Shown here: positions 60,413 to 64,000 of the stretch, piece after piece
Layout of the letters: every line of letters starts with the position of its first letter
How positions within the stretch are numbered: the first letter of the stretch is position 1
Assembly: GCA_964483455.1 (NCBI GenBank)
Contig: CAZACK010000010.1
Coordinates: 14,217 to 78,216, forward strand
Length of the DNA: 64,000 nucleotides
Direction of reading: 5' to 3'
DNA from: CAYZJD01 sp964483455
GTDB taxonomy: Bacteria > Acidobacteriota > Terriglobia > Bryobacterales > Bryobacteraceae
Program-made: the position numbers and the translations under genes
The notes under the pieces: generated by a model
The model's database searches: none
The model's input: the letters and a program-made list of their open reading frames with translations, nothing else
What the model was told of the DNA's origin: nothing

Positions 60413-61936
60413 TCAGCCCGAACGGGGCGGATCGGCCGCGCCTTCCAACAGACGCAAGTCCTCATCAATGCTTTCCACCAGTTTCGTATGGCTGCCGGCC
60501 GCCGCCAACTGCCGCGCCCGGCGCAAGTAACGCAAGGCGTTGTCCAGGTCGCCGGCGCCCGCATAGGCGACTCCGACGGCGTGGAGATAGGAGATCCTGG
60601 CTTCTCCGTCGGCTGCGTCGAGGGCTTTCAACAGGTGTGGGATGCCTTGCTCGAAATCCTCCTGTTTGACCAACATGCGCCCGAGGCTGAAGTGGGCCTG
60701 GGGGGAATCGGGCTTCTGCTCCAAGGCGCCGCGCAACTCGGCGATGGCCTCGGCCAACCGCCCCTGTCCTTCCAGGAGATACCCGAGATTGATCCGGGCC
60801 TCCACGTAGCGCGCGTTGATGCCGAGAACCTTTCGAAAGGCTTGCTCGGCTTCGGCCGTCTTCCCCTGGCCCATAGAGAACAGCCCATACCAAAAATAGG
60901 TCTCCGCGTTGTCGGGTTCCAGGGCAACCGCAGCCCGGTAATGCTCCTCGGCCTTGGCCGCTTGTCCCAGGCGTCCGTAAAGGTGCATCAGCCAGAGATG
61001 GGCCTGATAGAGTTGCGGATGGATGCGAAGCGCGGCCTCGTAGGTGGTGGCGGCGTCCTCGAGCTTCCCCTCTTTTCGGAGCTCGCCGGCCAGCTTCAGA
61101 AAGTCCTCGTAGTCCCGGTAGAGGTCCACCACTTCATCGAGCAGCGGGTCTTCGGTCTCCGGGAATCTGTCCTTGTTCTGCTTGGACAGCGCCACTTCCT
61201 TCTCGGCCTGCTGCTTGTTTCCGAGACGATAGTAGGCGCGCGCCGCGGCAAAGTGCGCCGGCCCGAACTCCGGAAACAGCTCGTAAGCCTTTTGGAACGA
61301 CTGGATCGCGAGTTCCACTTCGTCGGCGGCCGCCCGCACGCGCCCCAGCCCGTAGTGCGCCTCGGCGTTTTCCGGGTGTTCTCGAACGATCGCTTCAAAG
61401 AGTGTCCGGGCTTCCTCCGTCTCGCCCGTGGCCAGCAGGCACCTGCCGAGCATCAGTTGAGCCGGAAGGTAGTCGGGTTTGAGCTCCAGCGCCTTGCGAA
61501 CGCTTGGCACTCCGTCGTTGCAATTCGCCTGCGCCACCTGGACGTGGGCCAGATAATAGGCCCACGGGAACGCGCCGGGGTCGAGCAGCCGGGCTCGCCG
61601 GTAGCAGACCTCGGCTTCCGGGAGGAAATTGTGGGCCTGCAAGACCATTCCCAGCTTTCCATTGGCGGCCGGATCCAGGGGAGCGGCCTTGACCTTGTCC
61701 AGCGCCTGCTGAATCGCCGACCGGACGGTTGGCAACAGATTGTCCAGGGCGACGGGCGGCAGCTCCGGCAGGCGCAAGTCCGGGTCCGCCGCCGCTTGCC
61801 CCCAACCGGGCGTCCCTGCGCCCAGCAGAAGCAGCAGGCTCAGGATCACGGGTGGAACGCCGGCCCGCCGGGAGCGCCGCGGGCTGGGAGGCCCGATCGC
61901 CGCGCCGGTTGCCAACTCGATGGTCTGCGGAATCAC
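60413..61936 (-). CDS. secreted TPR protein, paralogue 2 of 3
   Basis: A 507-residue TPR protein starting at a GTG that overlaps the stop of paralogue 1 (GTGA). A signal peptide (VPPVILSLLLLLGAGTPGWG) follows a basic leader. Repeats include KLGMVLQAHNFLPEAEVCYR, RARLLDPGAFPWAYYLAHVQ, YELFPEFGPAHFAAARAYYR and LKPDYLPAQLMLGRCLLATG. The domain plan and even gaps agree with the two neighbours, which points to tandem duplication. The N-terminus before the TPRs is Pro/Leu-rich (LRLPELPPVALDNLLPTVRS). Confidence 0.87.
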   Translation of the reverse strand: MIPQTIELATGAAIGPPSPRRSRRAGVPPVILSLLLLLGAGTPGWGQAAADPDLRLPELPPVALDNLLPTVRSAIQQALDKVKAAPLDPAANGKLGMVLQAHNFLPEAEVCYRRARLLDPGAFPWAYYLAHVQVAQANCNDGVPSVRKALELKPDYLPAQLMLGRCLLATGETEEARTLFEAIVREHPENAEAHYGLGRVRAAADEVELAIQSFQKAYELFPEFGPAHFAAARAYYRLGNKQQAEKEVALSKQNKDRFPETEDPLLDEVVDLYRDYEDFLKLAGELRKEGKLEDAATTYEAALRIHPQLYQAHLWLMHLYGRLGQAAKAEEHYRAAVALEPDNAETYFWYGLFSMGQGKTAEAEQAFRKVLGINARYVEARINLGYLLEGQGRLAEAIAELRGALEQKPDSPQAHFSLGRMLVKQEDFEQGIPHLLKALDAADGEARISYLHAVGVAYAGAGDLDNALRYLRRARQLAAAGSHTKLVESIDEDLRLLEGAADPPRSG

Positions 61937-63369
61937 CGTGGCCCGCCTTCTGCTTCCAACAGCCGGAGGTCCTCCTCGACGCTGCCGGCCAGACGCGACT
62001 GTCCGCGCGCGGCGGCGAGCTCGCGGGCCAGGCGCAGATACCGGAGGCCGTGCTCGCGCTTGCCGGCGCGGGCGTAGGCGGCGCCGACCGCGTAGAGATA
62101 CGACGGCTTGCTGTTCTCGTCTCGGGTATCGAGACTTTTCAGCAGGTGCCGGATTCCTTCTTCGTAGCGTTCCTGGTTGACGAGAACGCGGCCGATGCCG
62201 AAGTGGAGGCGGGCATCTTCCGGATCGGCCTCGAGCGCCTTGTTGTACTCCGCCATCGCTTCCAGCGGTCTGTTCTGGGCCTCCAACAACTGGCCGAGCG
62301 TTGCGCGGCCGCCGGGACAGGCGGGATCGATCGCCAGCGCTTTACGGGCGGCCGTTTCGGCTTCGGCGAATCTGCCCTGGCCGGCGAGAAGCTGAGCATA
62401 TTCCAAATGGGATTTCGGATTTCCGCCGTCCAGGCGGACCGCCAGTTTGAAATGCTTTTCGGCCTCCGGGAACCGGCCCAGCCGGCCGTACAAGGAGATC
62501 AGGTGGATATGGGCCTCGACAAGGTCCGGATTGATGTCCAGCACCCGCAAGTGGGCGGCGACCGCCTCCCGGAGCTTTCCCTCCTGCGCGAACTTCAAGC
62601 CCCGGCGCAGGTGTTCGAGCGGATCGGCCCGCAGCGCGGCGACCTCCTCGAGCAGCGGGTCTTCGGCCGGCGGCCGGGACGACTTATTGGCGTCGAACAG
62701 CGCGAGGTGACGAAGCGATTCGTCGGTTTTTCCCAGACGCTTGGAGACCTGCGCCAGAGCGTAGTGAGCCGCGCTGAAGTCGGGAAACAGCTCGCAGGCC
62801 TTTGCCAGGGACTCGGCGGCGCCCGGGAGATCGCGCTGCACGGCCCGCACCCTGCCCAGCCCGTAGTAGGCAGCGGCGCTGGCCGGATGCTTGCGCACCA
62901 TCGCCTTGTAGAGCTTGGCGGCCTCCGCCCAGCGGGCCGTCGCCAGCAGCAACTCGCCGAGCGCCAGTTGGGCCGGCTGGTAGTCCGGGGCAATACGGGC
63001 CGCCTCGTGGAAGGCGGCGACCGCCTCCTGGTATCTTCCCTCCGCCGCCAGGCCGCGTGCGAAGTAGTAGGCCCAGCGCAAGGAGGAGGGATCCAACAGG
63101 CGGGCCCGGCGGAAGCAGACTTCGGCTTCCCGGGTCAAGCCGTGCGCCTGGAGAAGCATGCCGAGCTTGCCGTTGGCGGCGGCGTCCCGCGGATGAGCGA
63201 CGACGAGGTCCAAAGCCTTCTGCACGATCGCTCGGGCGGGCGGCGGCAGGCGCTCGACGGCGAGTTGCGGCAATTTCGGCAGCTCCGGCGGGCGCGGAGG
63301 TCTCTGCGAGGTCCACGCACTGCCCGCAAGCGATAACCAAGCAACGAGGATCCAGCCTGTGCGCCGCAT
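61933..63369 (-). CDS. secreted TPR protein, paralogue 1 of 3
   Basis: A 478-residue TPR protein. The signal peptide is MRRTGWILVAWLSLAGSAWTS, which fixes the ATG at 63369; GGGGGGTGAA lies right before it. A Pro-rich segment (PPRPPELPKLPQLAVERLPP) leads into the repeats: KLGMLLQAHGLTREAEVCFR, RARLLDPSSLRWAYYFARGL, AARIAPDYQPAQLALGELLL, CELFPDFSAAHYALAQVSKR. First gene of the triplet. The three share N-terminal segments, gaps and C-terminal RYLRLARE-type helices. A partner protein is unknown. Confidence 0.87.
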   Translation of the reverse strand: MRRTGWILVAWLSLAGSAWTSQRPPRPPELPKLPQLAVERLPPPARAIVQKALDLVVAHPRDAAANGKLGMLLQAHGLTREAEVCFRRARLLDPSSLRWAYYFARGLAAEGRYQEAVAAFHEAARIAPDYQPAQLALGELLLATARWAEAAKLYKAMVRKHPASAAAYYGLGRVRAVQRDLPGAAESLAKACELFPDFSAAHYALAQVSKRLGKTDESLRHLALFDANKSSRPPAEDPLLEEVAALRADPLEHLRRGLKFAQEGKLREAVAAHLRVLDINPDLVEAHIHLISLYGRLGRFPEAEKHFKLAVRLDGGNPKSHLEYAQLLAGQGRFAEAETAARKALAIDPACPGGRATLGQLLEAQNRPLEAMAEYNKALEADPEDARLHFGIGRVLVNQERYEEGIRHLLKSLDTRDENSKPSYLYAVGAAYARAGKREHGLRYLRLARELAAARGQSRLAGSVEEDLRLLEAEGGPR

Positions 63370-63510
63370 TTCACCCCCCGATGCCCAAAACCCACCGCAT
63401 GCTAGCATGCCTGGAAAAAGACAGTCAATCTGCCGCGGCCTGGCGGCACAGCGCGGAAGCCGCGGCCAACCGCCGGAGAGCGTGCGCCGGCAAAGGCGGC
63501 CCACGCGGCC

Positions 63511-63921
63511 TCAGTCGTACATGCCCGGATAGGCCTCGCGCATCTCGGTGGTCAGGCGCACAATGGCGGCCGCCGGAACGTAGTCTCCCTTCCCGATTCC
63601 CGGGCATACGCGCGCGGTTTGTCTCCACCGGGAGGCCGACTCGAGCAGTTCCGGCCAGAACGGGTAGGCCCGGCACTGAGTCGGCTTGGCGGGGTGAATC
63701 GAGCAGCCGCCGTCGCGCAGGAAATGGCATTGCGACCCGGGAGGCTTACGGAGGCGGATCAGGCGCCTGGTCCGATACACGTAGCCGGCCTCGAAGCTGC
63801 GCTTCGTCATGCCGAGAAAGCGGGCGGCGCGGCCGACATCGGCCTCGCTCAAATAGACGTAGCCGGCCTGGCGGCAGCAATTCGTGCATCCCGGCTGGCA
63901 GGCGAATCGCAACGGCTTCAT
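63511..63921 (-). CDS. YkgJ-family cysteine cluster protein
   Basis: A 136-residue protein with the Zn/Fe-binding cysteine pattern: CQPGCTNCCRQAGYV at the start, CHFLRDGGCSIHPAKP, TQCRAYPFWPELL and a later CPGIGKG. This matches the CxxxCxxCC...C...C signature of YkgJ/Fe-S-oxidoreductase-like small proteins, which are thought to bind iron or zinc. No signal peptide. It is transcribed toward the TPR triplet and could be in the same unit, with 141 bases between. Biochemical role is not established for the family. Confidence 0.88.
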   Translation of the reverse strand: MKPLRFACQPGCTNCCRQAGYVYLSEADVGRAARFLGMTKRSFEAGYVYRTRRLIRLRKPPGSQCHFLRDGGCSIHPAKPTQCRAYPFWPELLESASRWRQTARVCPGIGKGDYVPAAAIVRLTTEMREAYPGMYD

Positions 63922-64000
63922 GTTTGAACCTTCGGGCCCAGCTTCGGCGGTCCGGCTCGACGGAACCGACCGGTCGTTGGCCGGCAGGCCTGGCGGAGCG

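Noticed and set aside
60488..63336. Two long plus-strand frames across the TPR genes
   Set aside because: Antisense to clear TPR repeats; no start signals.

Overview
The window is GC-rich (roughly 65%) bacterial chromosome centred on a probable replication origin: dnaA, dnaN and gyrB lie at 15.4-20.6 kb, transcribed to the right, while most genes to their left that are close to them run leftward. The gene families suggest a soil Acidobacteriota, most likely of the Solibacter/Bryobacter group: two giant Oar-like TonB-dependent receptors with an N-terminal carboxypeptidase-regulatory domain, many secreted or Tat-exported oxidoreductases and hydrolases, TPR proteins, and an actinobacterial-style fused 2-oxoglutarate decarboxylase (Kgd). 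This placement is an inference from gene content, not from a marker search. There is no rRNA operon, prophage, complete insertion sequence or CRISPR array.

1-15 kb: a truncated GT-C membrane glycosyltransferase; a secreted M20 peptidase; an rlpA / sigma-54 activator / GT4 operon; a 21-residue lysine-rich micro-protein with its own promoter and terminator; a MidA-type methyltransferase; a HicB-like orphan; a secreted glycoside hydrolase coupled to an unknown protein; a DUF302 protein; an NCS1 permease; and der (engA) coupled to a secreted acetyl-xylan-esterase-like protein. tRNA-Gly(GCC) separates these from the origin.

15-31 kb: dnaA-dnaN-gyrB without recF, then an ATP-dependent DNA ligase convergent with gyrB and overlapping its end, a Phd/RelE-type toxin-antitoxin pair, and a long leftward run of an esterase, three GT2 glycosyltransferases, one GT4 glycosyltransferase and alanine racemase (alr), which suggests surface polysaccharide and envelope work. 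A DJ-1/PfpI protein, another GT2 and a secreted proline-rich protein follow.

31-52 kb: a 786-bp stretch without a callable gene, a Tat-exported aldo/keto-reductase-like protein with a degenerate active site, then Oar-like receptor 1, a PQQ-type dehydrogenase and a five-heme cytochrome in a row, which looks like periplasmic oxidation feeding electrons to cytochrome. Next come a stretch of hairpin repeats with an antitoxin remnant, kgd, pyrF, a Gfo/Idh/MocA oxidoreductase, Oar-like receptor 2, and a convergent TPR protein.

52-64 kb: a VapBC-like pair whose antitoxin lacks a visible start codon; a translationally coupled metallophosphoesterase and prfB (RF2, with the classical +1 frameshift site); a Sua5 / metallo-beta-lactamase-fold pair; a rhodanese operon; tRNA-Ser(GGA); three tandem paralogous secreted TPR proteins; and a YkgJ-type cysteine-cluster protein. 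ATGA, GTGA and TTGA stop/start overlaps are common, so translational coupling is a general theme. Short perfect hairpins recur between genes and look like a dispersed REP-like family.
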